Part shown: positions 21,400-31,945 of the stretch, one piece after another | Layout of the letters: every line of letters begins with the position of its first letter | How positions within the stretch are numbered: the stretch's first letter is position 1 | Position numbers and translations under genes: made by a program | The notes under the pieces: model-generated | Told to the model about the DNA's origin: nothing | What the model saw: the letters and a program-made list of their open reading frames with translations, nothing else | Databases searched by the model: none | DNA from: Lojkania enalia | Lineage: Eukaryota; Ascomycota; Dothideomycetes; Pleosporales | Reading direction: 5' to 3' | Length of the DNA: 34,681 bases | NCBI GenBank assembly: GCA_010094045.1 | Contig: ML986897.1 | Location: 1 to 34,681, forward strand

Positions 21400-22254
21400 C
21401 TACCCTAGCATTTTCATCCTTTCAAAAGCCTCTGCAAACTCCGAGTGATCCCAATCTTCATCTTCAGGTAGGAACTGTGATCCTTCATAATCCTCTCTAT
21501 TAGGTACTGCGAAAGGCATAATCTCTAGATGCAGACAATCCCGAAGTTGCTGATTCTCGAATGGACAGCGAAGCCGCATCCAGCTTGCTGCTAGGGAAAT
21601 ACGTTGTTCTCTTGTCTTCTGCTCAGACAAAAAGAATGCTGGCCTCCAAGTCTGCCCATAAAGATGGGATTTTATAGGAAAAGTAAGCGTCTCAAGATTG
21701 GGGAACATCTGAAGGAGAGCGTTGCTTTTTTCCATAATTTGGGCCCAGAAGCGTCTCCTCCACCAGTAGCTAACGGTGTCTAGATCATCTCCGTAGATTC
21801 GATGGTCGGCATCCATCTCGAAAGTGATGTGCCGCACAAGAGGCAGATATCGTGGAGCGAACGCAGCGTTGCTCATGTATAAGCGATACACATTGTGACC
21901 ATAGAGGACAGTGCTACATTCCGTATGGACTTGCCGACAAGTTCTCAGCAGTGCTATGGGAATAGTGGTGCCTATTTGTTGCGGCTCAGGTGGGCCCTTC
22001 TCTTTATTCCTGACAATCTTCGCTCTTACAGAAGGTTGGAAGGCATAAGGATTCAGTGAATAGATAAATATAGCCCCGGACACACCAAGCGCATGTTCAT
22101 ACACAAGATCCCTTAGCTCACGAGGTAGGTCTAGGAAACTGATTCCGGAAGGGACCGCTCTCGAAGACTGTGTCCACGCAAGCTCGGTCGTGCTCTGGTG
22201 GGATCAGCAAACAATGAACGGCTGAAGAATACAGAGACACACTTTTGTGGCCAT
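21400..22254 (-). CDS. 2EXR/F-box-like fungal protein of unknown function
   Basis: The frame 22104-21400 (235 codons with the stop) clearly lacks its N-terminus: upstream in frame lies FLDLPRELRDLVYEHAL, the hallmark opening of the fungal 2EXR and related F-box-like families. The open frame continues up to an acceptor (ccaccag) ending at 22195. A 48-base intron (22195-22242) with a GTGTGT donor joins it in frame to an ATG exon of only four codons (22254-22243). The product is 268 residues. Other features: ALLRTCRQVHTECSTVLYG, the usual second half of this domain; VRHITFEMDAD; an acidic C-terminal third. The role is unknown. It diverges from the Zn2Cys6 gene. The four-codon exon is the uncertain part. 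Confidence 0.7.
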
Positions 22255-22659
22255 GACCGCTTTTATGGTGGCAGAACAAGAGTATCCTCTTTTAGATTCT
22301 AGAGATTTTGCGCAATGTGCAGTCGAACGATCCGGCTGCAAGGTGAGATTTTCTCAGGTGGCATTTAATCCGCTATGCCGTATTTGGGGCGGCCCTGCAC
22401 GTGATTTTCGATTTAAGCCGAATGGGCCTACCTATTTCGCGCAATCGTCGATCTCGATTTCGTATCGCAGCATTCCCATTCATGCTAGGCGTGTATCCAG
22501 GCAGCTGAAAGAGGCCAATCTTTGTGCTCGAGTGGACATTTATTCAAACTATATCTCTCAACGAGACCTAATAATTCATCAATTTGCTTGGGCGATTGCG
22601 GCTAAATGCCATCTCCTCTGTATGACCTCATTGTCATCCATCGATGTAGGAACTGATGG
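22255..22659. promoter_or_regulatory. Divergent intergenic region between the 2EXR-like and Zn2Cys6 genes
   Basis: A 405-base interval between two head-to-head starts. A plus-strand frame crosses it, but its composition and the two real starts argue against coding. Confidence 0.35.
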
Positions 22660-24734
22660 ATGAGAAGAAATTCTAATCGTCGTAATGGAAAGCCCGCACC
22701 GTGCGAGCCGTGCCGAAAAAACAAGACAAAATGCGACCATACATATCCGAAATGCAATCGATGCCACCAACGGGGCATCGCGGAGAGGTGTTTCTATAAC
22801 CCAGCACCTCTGACAAAACGTCGCGAGATGGCAACGAATAATGACGCGGGAAGGGAAAATAGAGCCAGCCGAAATTCGGCCAAGGGAAGGTACGGCAAGC
22901 CGATTGTGGCTATTCCAGCATTAATTAGTATAGACGAGCATCATACCACATTCCTGACTCTCGGACAGCTTCGAACCCTGAAGAACAGCGTTTGCCAACG
23001 CCTTCCTTGTCACAGAGTGAGATGTTCGCAGATGCAGTCGCGGCGCAAACGTACCGCACAGGATACCTAGGTCCGACAAGCTATGCCGCGATTCTGCCCA
23101 AGGACGACGAATGTCCATCACCACCCCTAGATCGAGAAGTCTCCGTTGGCTCTGAGGATTCCAGTCTAGACATGCTACACCAAAATCCTCTGACGAAGGA
23201 ATGCGGATTCAAATGGTTATCTGCATACTCAAGGGGTTGCGCAATTATGGCCTAATAAGAGAACTTGTTACTCAATACTGCGACAACTGTAGCGCAAGTT
23301 CCATTCCTGGGCCATTGGTCGTGAATGCTGTCAATGCCTGAAGATTCCAGCGGACATACAAGCAGGCGAATTCCACAATCTGTTTACCGGTGACTATATA
23401 TGCAAAGAAATCCTAGGACTTTTCCTCAGCACTGCAGGCAAAGCCATGGCTTACGATATACTACCGCACTCTTGGAATGATAATCATCGCCGCGTCCAAG
23501 GGTCAAAATTCGCAAATGAAATGATGCAGCTAAGCACGACTTGCCTTGTGCTCTGGAATTTGGTCAGCCCAGTAAACGATATTATGATCTGGATGTTTTT
23601 CGAAAATCTATTTTTCACAAGCATGCTTTGTGGGTACAACGGTAAGCTCTTTATTGGTTTCTGTAATTATCATCTACCTATTCTTTACTCTCACTTACGT
23701 CAATATCGCTTAAAACACTGCCTAGCTGACCTACCTCAGCACCGCCTACTTGGAGAAGAGTGGGGGAACTTGCCACCCATATATACGCTTTAGGCATTCA
23801 CAAGGAATCAAAGGGATCTACTCTCCCCCTTTTTGTTCTTGAAACTCGAAGGAGGATATTCTACGCTCCGTATACAATAGACAAGACTTTTTCCACCTTT
23901 CTTGGCCGGCCATTGCGTATGAGCAAACGACATACCGACAAGTGCTATTGGCGCGCCTCCTATATACGACTGAGGTACATGTCAGCCCGCATTCGTGAGG
24001 AAATATTGGATTTGGCCCTAACTAAGCTGGGCGATAGTGCCGAGCCACAACTCCTTGAGATATCCTTCCGCAATCGAGAAACATGGGATTCCTTGCCCCC
24101 GCATTTTCACTACTGGCCGAGGTGCTGGGAAGAAATTCCATCGGGCACCTGCTACATGTTGGTCGTCATCTCTTTGCACTACTTCTACAACGAATTCATG
24201 ATTCAGATATTTCTGGATCATCAACCACTCACACTCAATGTCGATTTCTTGCGGGTCTGTATGGATTTGCTTTCAACGGTCCTGACGCTTGGACAAGTAC
24301 ATGACCGGATGTACGATGTGCATCGCGACTTCCTGCTTACGGCAATACTATACGGGATTCCGAGCGGATCGATTCTCGCAACAGCTCTCCGGGAACAACA
24401 CCAAACAGGCCAGCAATTCCCACCATCTATATCCCGATCAGAGATCATCCGGAACCTAAGCATATTAATCTCTCACCTTAACGCTGCTAGTTAATGGGAC
24501 GGCGGTGCTGCTCCGGGAGATGAGCACTACAATCTCTGCCGGAAAGTAGCAAAGACATTCACAAAGATCATTGACACTGTGCTTGACCCGAAGCCAGTTC
24601 CAACATTGGCAGTGAGTGAGGAGTTGGCGCTGAATCTTGATTCCTTTTCTGGACCGATTTTGGAAGGGTTTGATGAATTTGATAACATGCTTGACGGCAT
24701 GAACGACGGTATTGAGTGGGGTTCTATTGGATAG
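22660..24734 (+). pseudogene. Zn(II)2Cys6 transcription factor, broken
   Basis: The N-terminus carries an intact binuclear zinc cluster, CEPCRKNKTKCDHTYPKCNR then CHQRGIAERC, the DNA-binding domain of Gal4-type regulators. The rest resembles a fungal regulator with a C-terminal activation-like end (DEFDNMLDGMNDG). Protein-like sequence moves through frames: 22660-about 23000, about 23000-23240, 23249-about 23338, then about 23340 onward. These jumps are too short for introns and look like indels. A genuine 98-base intron (23642-23739) keeps frame to WRRVGELATHIYALGIHKE. In that frame a TAA at 24492 interrupts the protein, and reading continues WDGGAAPGDEHYNLCRKVA to a final TAG at 24734. The stop fits CAA-to-TAA. 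Sequencing errors could explain single indels but hardly all of them. Confidence 0.8.
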
Positions 24735-24960
24735 TGTAGCTGTGATTCTCTTTTGCGTTGGTTGCTACTTGATTTAGAGGGACGGGGGATCAATATCATT
24801 TAGTAATAAAAGAATATATTTTAGGACGAGTTGTGAATAGAAACTAGATAACACTGCAAACACTTTCGGACTGAAGAAGCATATCGCCAATCTATGGCAC
24901 CAATAACTCACAATCTACTTCTTCGATTCAAATCCCCGAACGCCAGCGTCCACATTCATT
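24735..24960. other. Intergenic, no gene seen
   Basis: Short AT-leaning stretch downstream of the regulator. Nothing recognisable. Confidence 0.4.
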
Positions 24961-25220
24961 TCTGCAACCGCAAACCCAACCATTCGAGATCTATTTCCCA
25001 CCTGTCATACCCGCTGCACATAGCATGAGCGGTATTCCCTGACTCACATTACACGCCCTAGCAGGGCGAAGCGGCTTACCCCCACTGTCCGGCAATGTCA
25101 ACGCACTGTCCATACATCTCGCCAAGCTCACAGTAGCATTTCGCAGCCGGCACCTCCTGTGGCAAGCAATCCCCTTGCGTGGCAGGGACACTTAGACAAA
25201 TCTTGCCCCCGGACATACCT
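24961..25220 (-). pseudogene. Possible remnant of a Cys-rich small secreted protein
   Basis: The minus strand reads GKICLSVPATQGDCLPQEVP, then AAKCYCELGEMYGQCVDIAG, a cysteine-spaced stretch reminiscent of small secreted fungal proteins. It is followed by three close stops and then CESGNTAHAMCSGYD. There is no signal peptide attached. Chance coding-like sequence cannot be excluded. Confidence 0.25.
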
Positions 25221-25419
25221 CATAAAATTGATATCGTAGTAAAGCAAGCTCTTGGCGTCGATGACGTGTTCAAATTACGTAATAGACTATGCATTGACGC
25301 CTGCGACGGGGACACTTTAATACTAATACCAGACCGGACGGAGCGAAGAGATTCATAGTGAAAGGATTACGCCGGGCGTGTGATCGAGGGCTTAGTAGGA
25401 TATTGCGGGGGAACTAGTT

Positions 25420-25747
25420 AGATTATTATATTGCGGTCGCAGAAGTTGTAGATTGTTAGCTTTCTGGAGGTCGTGTGGAGGGGTTTGAAGGTGGTGGAGG
25501 ATCGGTTGTAAATGTGGAAGCCGGAGGGGGAAGGGAAGGAGATGTCATAGAAGCTGGAGGAGCTCTAGTTGGGGGCACTGTAGAAAGGGACGTTAACGTG
25601 GTACAAACGAGATGAGTAGTAAGAGTGGGTTGTCATGGAAGACATGGATTTCTGAGAGAATATCGCCGAAAATGTCGATTTTATTTCAGAAACAGGAGGG
25701 GCAAGTGCAGAAGTCGGGAGAATCGTGGCGACTAGTATGTAGCGCAT
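25420..25747 (-). pseudogene. Possible remnant of a secreted protein with a signal peptide
   Basis: From ATG 25747 the minus strand reads MRYILVATILPTSALAPPVS, a good signal peptide, then about 40 Ser/Tyr-rich residues to TAG at 25565. The same frame goes on with PSPSGFHIYNRSSTTFKPLH and LTIYNFCDRNI before a second stop. The stop fits a CAG-to-TAG change. I do not recognise the family. Confidence 0.35.
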
Positions 25748-25944
25748 AGTGTTGTTGGCTGCTATGATGAATTCCAACGTTGCAAAGATATTGGTTATCG
25801 TTATGGCTCTTGTTTCTGTGAAATCTGCTGCGTCGTAATGCATTATGTAGACTATGTTTCGCTAGCGGTCAGAGAGTGTTTGTAAATTCTATGAGACACT
25901 GTTCACTTATATGAAGTTTGAGGAAGAGGAAGAGAATAAAGGTA

Positions 25945-26453
25945 ACGTAGTTTACAAGCGAGCTGTCAGTACAAGCGAGCTGTCAGTACAAGCGAGCTGT
26001 CACCTCACCAAACTTTTGACGGCCTACCTAGATCAACGCGTAATGGCTCAACGCAGCAACGCGCAATCAACCTATAAAGAATCACAAATCATCCTTGCAA
26101 TCTCAGCTATCGATTAAGGTCAAGTTTCAACCGAGAATGGCGCTGCAACAACTTTTTGCTGCCCTCGAAGTACTCTCCGCCTTCAACGCGCTGGAATAGC
26201 TGCGCGACGCGATTGTGAGCCGAATTTAAAGAAGCTTACAAAGACTGAAGAGGAGGTACTTATTAGCCATATCCTTGATCAGGATTCACAAGGATTTCCG
26301 CCTACGATCAACAGCATACGAGCTATAGCAAATAGACTATTAGCTGAGCGCAGCACTAGCTAGATTGGTATCCACTAGCCTCGAAACTTTGTACAGCGCA
26401 CTGAGCGCCTTAGAACCCGATTAAACCGTTCTTATAATTAGCAGCAAGCTCTA
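25945..26453 (+). mobile_element. Pogo-like element A, left part
   Basis: After a TA (25943-25944) the element starts ACGTAG and then carries three head-to-tail copies of ACAAGCGAGCTGTCAGT (from 25954). The transposase begins at ATG 26043 (MAQRSNAQSTYKESQIILAI), and the CENP-B-like region KLTKTEEEVLISHILDQDS follows, then NFVQRTERLRTRLNRSYN. A few stops interrupt it. It is cut at 26453 by element B. The coding frame resumes exactly at 28328: the last codon here, CTA (26451-26453), is followed in frame by TAT AAA GAT. Confidence 0.85.
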
Positions 26454-28325
26454 ACGTACTGCACAAGCGAGCTGATCACCCAAGCGAGCTGATCATGATG
26501 CCAAGACCACACCAAAATCGCGACTACTTTTCGCAAAATATTGTACTTTCTTACATTCTATCGTACTATATAGTATAGTAGCCTATTCTTCTATATCTAT
26601 AGCATCATTTTTACACGTCCGCGAGTTATGCCCAGCCTCGCCGCACTGCCTGCAGCGCCTTTAAGTCGGCTGGCCTCCATTAACGCGCGCCTTCTTCCTA
26701 CCCTTCTTCCTATTAGTACGAGCGCTAAACTCTTTTAGAGCAGTTAATCGAGCGCCTTCTTCAATCGTTAGGTTGCCTTCCTTTTATACACGCTTTCTTT
26801 TATACGATCGATGTTGTATGGCAGCCTTATTAGCTGCTTAAAGCTTAGTAATCTAAGCGTATAATAGTACATTTTTATATATTATATACGCAGTACCCTT
26901 TATAAACTATTTAAACGCCTCTACTATTAAAGTAGATAAACTATCTAGATACTTTTAAACTCTTAATTAAACGTATATAGATTAAGACTTAAATTTAATA
27001 AGATTACTTAGTATTTTTAACTTCTAAGGGGTATCTTTAACTATAAAAGATATTAGTATATATAGTCAAACTTTAAGCTTTAATAGTATTATATCTAGGT
27101 TAAATAGAACTAGACTAGTACCTTAAAAGCTATCTAAGATATTACTCTTTATAATTACTACGTTAAAAGCTACTTTAAAGTAGAGTAAAAACTCGATTTT
27201 TATAATATAGTTAATATAACTATATATTAACTACTCGACTTAGCACTTATACGTAATCTTTAAAGGCGAGAAATAACCTATATTTAGTAGCTATAGTAGG
27301 TATAATAAATATAGAGGTATATAGATAGTAATAATATTCTTTTCCTTATAAAGCTACCTAAATTTAAATAAGTTATAGCTTTTATAACTATTAAGAATTA
27401 GTAATTAATATATACTAATAGTATAATCTTTTATATACACGTTAAAGTATTTTAACTACTTAATACTAATATTATTTATTATCCAGCCGTTATTAGTAAC
27501 CTATATAGCCTAGGTTAGTAGAATATTATCTTCTTTATACTATATAGAGAGGTAGTAGATACCTATAAAAATAATAAAAGGTAGTATTACCTATCTTATC
27601 ACGTTAATACCTTAGATAACTATAGTCTACTTATAATTACCTAGCTAGAGCTGCTTTAATTAATTCTATCTCTTAGAGCTAGTAACTACTACTTCTATTA
27701 ATATTATACCTATTATAAAGCTTAATTTATTAAAGTTATATATATCTTTATTAATAATACTATACTTAGCCTTTATATTTTATATAAAGTAGAACTAGTC
27801 TTTTATAACCTTAAGATTCTTATATTTAGCTCTTAAATAATTATACTTTTAATTAAATTTAACTTTAAACTTAGGCGTACGTTTAATAAAATTCTCTATC
27901 TAATTCTTTCTAATCTAATTAGTAGAATATATAGCTAGTAGTAAATTAGCTATATTTTAAATAGTAGTAAGTTATAGTAGAAATTCTCTTATATCTAGAT
28001 TTAGTATATACTAAATAATTACCTACTTCTTAATTTTACTAAGCTTTATTAAATTAGGCTAGTAATTATATTATAGAACTATATCTTACTTTTATATACT
28101 AAGTATATTTTAGGAGATATTATAGATTAATATAATGCGACGTATAGTTAGTATTATATCTTATTAAAGAGCTTAGAGTAGAAACTATATTTTAGCTTCT
28201 TTCTAAATTAATTCTATAGTTGTTAGTTATAGTATAATATTATAAAGTATAATTATCGCGATTTTAATAGAGTTTTAGTATTATAATTAGCTTACTTAAG
28301 TAATTAGCTTACTTATATAGTACGT
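26454..28325 (-). mobile_element. Complete pogo-like element B, nested in element A
   Basis: It is 1,872 bases long with TA on both sides (26452-26453 and 28326-28327). The left end reads ACGTACTGCACAAGCGAGC with two 17-base units. The right end, read from the other strand, is the same about 47 bases, with every mismatch that I see a transition. The transposase is on the minus strand: the catalytic region (near 27,730) reads DIYNFNKLSFIIGIILIEVV, where Asn replaces the catalytic Asp, and the C-terminus near 26,590-26,660 has a CCHC zinc knuckle, CRQCGEAGHNSRTC. The left 330 bases are of normal composition; the rest is saturated with RIP-type changes and full of stops. Confidence 0.88.
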
Positions 28326-28327
28326 TA

Positions 28328-29290
28328 TATAAAGATCTAATAATTATAGGCGTGTAGTTCTAGCTTCTATAAGATATAAAGGGGAAGTATAGAATTTAAG
28401 ATAAGGATACCTATAATTTTAATAAGACAGGCTTTATTATAGGCTAAATATTAGCTTAGCTAGTTATTATAGGGTTAGAGAATTATTATATAAAGGCTAT
28501 CTAGCTAGACGATTATAAATAGACTATAATAATCTTAGTAATTAATATAATTAGCTAGGTAATTCTACTACTTATTATCTTAAAAAGCGTCTACTACCTA
28601 TCTTATTAGTATAAGAGTAATAATATACCAGGCGATTAAATAATTATAACTAGTAATAATAGCTAAACAAATAATAAGATTAGTATTATCTAGTTTAAAT
28701 ACTTTAATTAGTATATAAAAAGCTATATAATAGATATCTATTAATATTATAAACGCTTATATATAGTTAGTTAATCGTACTTTAAATAGTTAACTCTATT
28801 ATTATATACTATATATAAATATTAAAATATTATATAAAGAATAGAAGTATCTACTTTATATAGATTTTTATAGAAGCTAAATCTATACTACTATATAGGC
28901 TAGCTAGATTAGTAAAACCTTCCTCTATTATAGTTATAATAAGTTAGTTATATTTTAGCTAGTAGTTAATAACTATTACTAGTAGCTAGTTTAGGTATTA
29001 TAATAAAAGTAATATAAGTGTAGAGGTATTATAGTATTATTATAATAGTACCCCTCTTTTAGTTATAAGTTTCTATAAGTTAAGTCTTTATATTATATTT
29101 AAATCTTATTTATTTAGATTTCTAGTATAGTAATCTTCTATAGTAGTTATCTTAGTAAAATTACTAGCTAGGTACTATTCTAGATTATAATAGCTAGTCT
29201 ACTTAATAAGATATTTATACTAGTATCTCTATTAGTTATATATAATAGCCTCTAATTAGCTAGTTACAGGATAGGATAATAACTAAGAGT
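28328..29290 (+). mobile_element. Pogo-like element A, right part
   Basis: This continues the frame of the left part: KDLIIIGV, stop, LL, stop, DIKGKYRI, then DKDTYNFNKTGFIIG at about 28,395-28,440, the first catalytic region with Asp-to-Asn. Further downstream are INIIS, ILKSVYYLSY and NNIPGD-like pieces, then decayed C-terminal segments to about 29,290. All stops fit CAA, CAG or TGG codons altered by transitions. The right terminal repeat was not found; by comparison with the complete copy at 31,946 it is expected near 29,690, where an LTR element begins. Confidence 0.7.
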
Positions 29291-29689
29291 AATTATATAC
29301 TATAGAGAGATTATTCTTATAAACTTATAATAGAAGTATATAAATAGAATATATAAAAGATATTTAAGTTAATTATAAAAAGTTATAAAGGTTAGAATTG
29401 TAAAATTATTAAATATAATTTAATTTTCTTACTATTCTTCTCTATTTAGTTACTTAGTTAACTAAGTAACTAAATATACTCTACTATTTAGTTAATTAAA
29501 TTGCTAAGTATATTATATATTATATATTAGTTTTATTTTTCTAATTATATAGAATTCTAGATCTTAATTAGATCTAGTATAGAGATTCCTATAAAGGCAT
29601 CTATAATACTACTATTCTTTTCTAAATTCTTAATCTAAGAGTTTTCCCGTTCTAATCTAGTATATAGTAGAGTTAATATACTATCTTTA
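29291..29689. other. AT-rich sequence, probably the tail of element A or an unknown element
   Basis: No gene. It contains a perfect 34-base palindrome at 29,443-29,476, centred on GTTAAC. Confidence 0.4.
29443..29476. repeat. Perfect 34-base palindrome
   Basis: Two 17-base arms meet at 29459/29460 with no loop; the left arm reads TATTTAGTTACTTAGTT. The flanks diverge at once. Confidence 0.85.
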
Positions 29690-29906
29690 TATTATAGAAT
29701 TAGCTTCTACCTAATCCTATACTACCTCGCCTATTATATATAGACCCGAACCTCTAATATATATATATATAACCTAATATCTATCTCCTTTCTCTTTAAA
29801 TCTAGACGTTTTAAACTATTATAGTAGTAGTATATTAGTTATCTATATAGCTTAATCTAATACTTATTTATCTAACGTTAATAATCTAATATATATCGCT
29901 GTAATA
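29690..29906. repeat. 5' LTR
   Basis: A 217-base copy starting TATTATAGAATTAGC and ending GCTGTAATA, which fit TG...CA ends after RIP. It matches the repeat at 30,776 over its whole length, apart from transitions and a shorter TA run. Confidence 0.87.
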
Positions 29907-29983
29907 TTATATTTAGATTTTTAATTAGGCGCTAGAATCTAATTTAAGTATATTCCTAGACGCTTATAATAATACTATATTAA

Positions 29984-30384
29984 TCTAATCTAATCTCTAG
30001 TATAGTACTATTATATAAACTAACCTAATCTCTAGTATAGTACTATTATATAATAACAATCGGTCGTACTAATATACCTATAACCTAATCTAATCTCTAG
30101 TATAGTATTATTATATAATAATAACTAGTCGCGCTAATATACCTATAATCTAATCTAATCTCTAGTATAATACTACTATATAATAATAACTAATCGCGCT
30201 AATATGCTTATAATCTAACTTAATTCCTAGTATAATACTACTATATAAACCGAACCAATCTAATCCCTAATATAGTACTACTATACGATAACAACTAATC
30301 GCGCTAATATACCTATAACTAGATTTAACTTCTAATATAATACTACTATATAACGATAATAAATTATACTAATATACCTATAAT
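29984..30384. repeat. Tandem 65-base repeat array inside the LTR element
   Basis: Seven copies of a motif containing CTCTAGTATAGTACTA. Successive copies are spaced 35, 65, 65, 65, 40 and 65 bases. Long copies add a segment with ACTAATCGCGCTAATATACC; short ones lack it. CG pairs survive here (TCGCGC), unlike most of the AT-rich region. Confidence 0.85.
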
Positions 30385-30775
30385 ATAGTTTAAATTCTTT
30401 AAATTTAGTTTAGATTCTATAAATTCCTACTAAATTCTAGAAAATTTTTTAGAAGGAGTTAGAATAGAGGTATAGACTAAAGAGCTACTATAAAGAGTAT
30501 TTTAGAACGCTGTAAGATAGACTATTAAAGTAAGATAAGTAGAGATATATATTTCTAATTTAAATAAAGGCTAGAGTATAAATAAATAATAGAAGTCTAG
30601 CTTTACTAGAAGATAATAAGTTAGTAATATATAGTTTAGTAAGGAGGCTTCTATAGATAGTATTTATAGAAGTAAAGTCTAAATAGAGGCTAGAGCTAAA
30701 ATAATAAGCTAGAATTTTCCTATTCTTCCCTCCTCTTTATACTTTTATAGGAGCTTAATAATAGAAGAGGAGTAT

Positions 30776-30996
30776 TATTATAGAATTAGCTTCTACCTAA
30801 TCTTATACTACCTCGCCTATTATATATAGACCTAAACCTCTAATATATATATATATATATAATCTAATATCTATTTTCTTTCTCTCTTTATCTAGATGTT
30901 TTAAACTATTATAGTAGTAGTATATTAGTTATCTATATAGCTTAATCTAATACTCGTTTATCTAGTATTAATAATCTAATATATATTACTATAATA
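30776..30996. repeat. 3' LTR
   Basis: A 221-base copy of the 5' LTR; the length difference is a longer TA run. It ends ACTATAATA and is followed by the CTTTA target duplication. Confidence 0.87.
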
Positions 30997-31001
30997 CTTT
31001 A

Positions 31002-31943
31002 CTACTACTATATATATTTCTAATACCTCTCCTTTATTATTTAACTCTAGGTAGATACTATTATATTAATTATATAAACTGCTTAGGCGAGATTATTATA
31101 TCTTATTTCTAGTATTCTTATAGAGAGCTAACTTATAAAATAGATAAGAAGAAGATACCTAAAAAATTATATTATTTAGAATATCTTTATACTAGTATAT
31201 ATTTATTATATAATATAGACTATAATACTTAAATTATATATATATTATAATCCCGTATTACTAGTTTATTCCTAATTCTTCTTAGTAGCGAAATAGGATG
31301 CGGAAGTTGTAAAATTAGAGGAGAAGATTCGTCTAGCTTAAAAAGAGTTAGAATAGCTTTTTAATAAAGTAGTAGTAGCTTATATAAAAATTTAATATCT
31401 TTATAAGATTTATAAATAAGTAAAATATAGGTAGGTAGAGGGTTATAAATATATATAGGAGTAGCTTAAGAAAGAGAAAGAAGTAGATTGTAAAGCGGGT
31501 CTTCTTCCTAAAGCAGAATTACCTCTTATAATATAGCTAATATTATTTAATCCTACTACTTTATTTCTAAATTTTCTTCGCGAATTTAGTTTTTATAATA
31601 TACCTATAATACTATAGAGCTAAGGTTTTCTTCTAGCTTTTAGGTATTATTCTATAAGTTCCTATATTTATCTATTTCTAACTATTTAATTAGATAGTAT
31701 TATTTACTATTCTATATTCTATACTTTATTATTTTCTTAACTTCTTATTCCTAGTCTTCTCTATATATATCTATATTATATACTACTAGTTTAACATCCT
31801 AGGGTACTTTTTTTATAAGTATAATATAGAAGGTTAGATAGATTTTTATAATTATAGATAATTTAAGTTAATAGTTTATAGATAATATTTATTTCTTAAT
31901 CTTATATAGTCTAATTTTAATATAATCTAGTTTACCTCTTAGT
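31002..31943. other. AT-rich RIP-type sequence with one decayed coding trace
   Basis: From 31,288 the plus strand reads AK, stop, DAEVVKLEEKIRLA, stop, KELE, and on to KAGLLPKAELPLI near 31,515, interrupted by several TAG codons. It looks like a charged coiled-coil protein from a mobile-element ORF. No catalytic motif is visible. Confidence 0.4.
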
Positions 31944-31945
31944 TA

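Larger units (their letters stand above)
29690..30996. mobile_element. Non-autonomous LTR retroelement, RIP-mutated
   Basis: The element is bounded by two direct repeats (LTRs) and by identical 5-base target duplications, CTTTA, at 29685-29689 and 30997-31001. A purine run (AATAGAAGAGGAG) sits just before the second LTR, as a polypurine tract should, which suggests plus-strand orientation. The interior is only about 870 bases, with no room for gag and pol, and no open frame survives. I could not identify a primer-binding site. Confidence 0.85.

Noticed and set aside
22247..22663. Plus-strand 138-residue ORF upstream of the Zn2Cys6 gene
   Set aside because: It overlaps the probable first exon of the 2EXR-like gene and the shared promoter, has no family features, and ends at the regulator start.
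25954..26002. CRISPR-like short repeats
   Set aside because: The units are directly adjacent, without spacers, at a transposon end in a eukaryotic genome.
29907..29945. Primer-binding site next to the 5' LTR
   Set aside because: I tried matching common tRNA primers, allowing transitions, and found no convincing fit.
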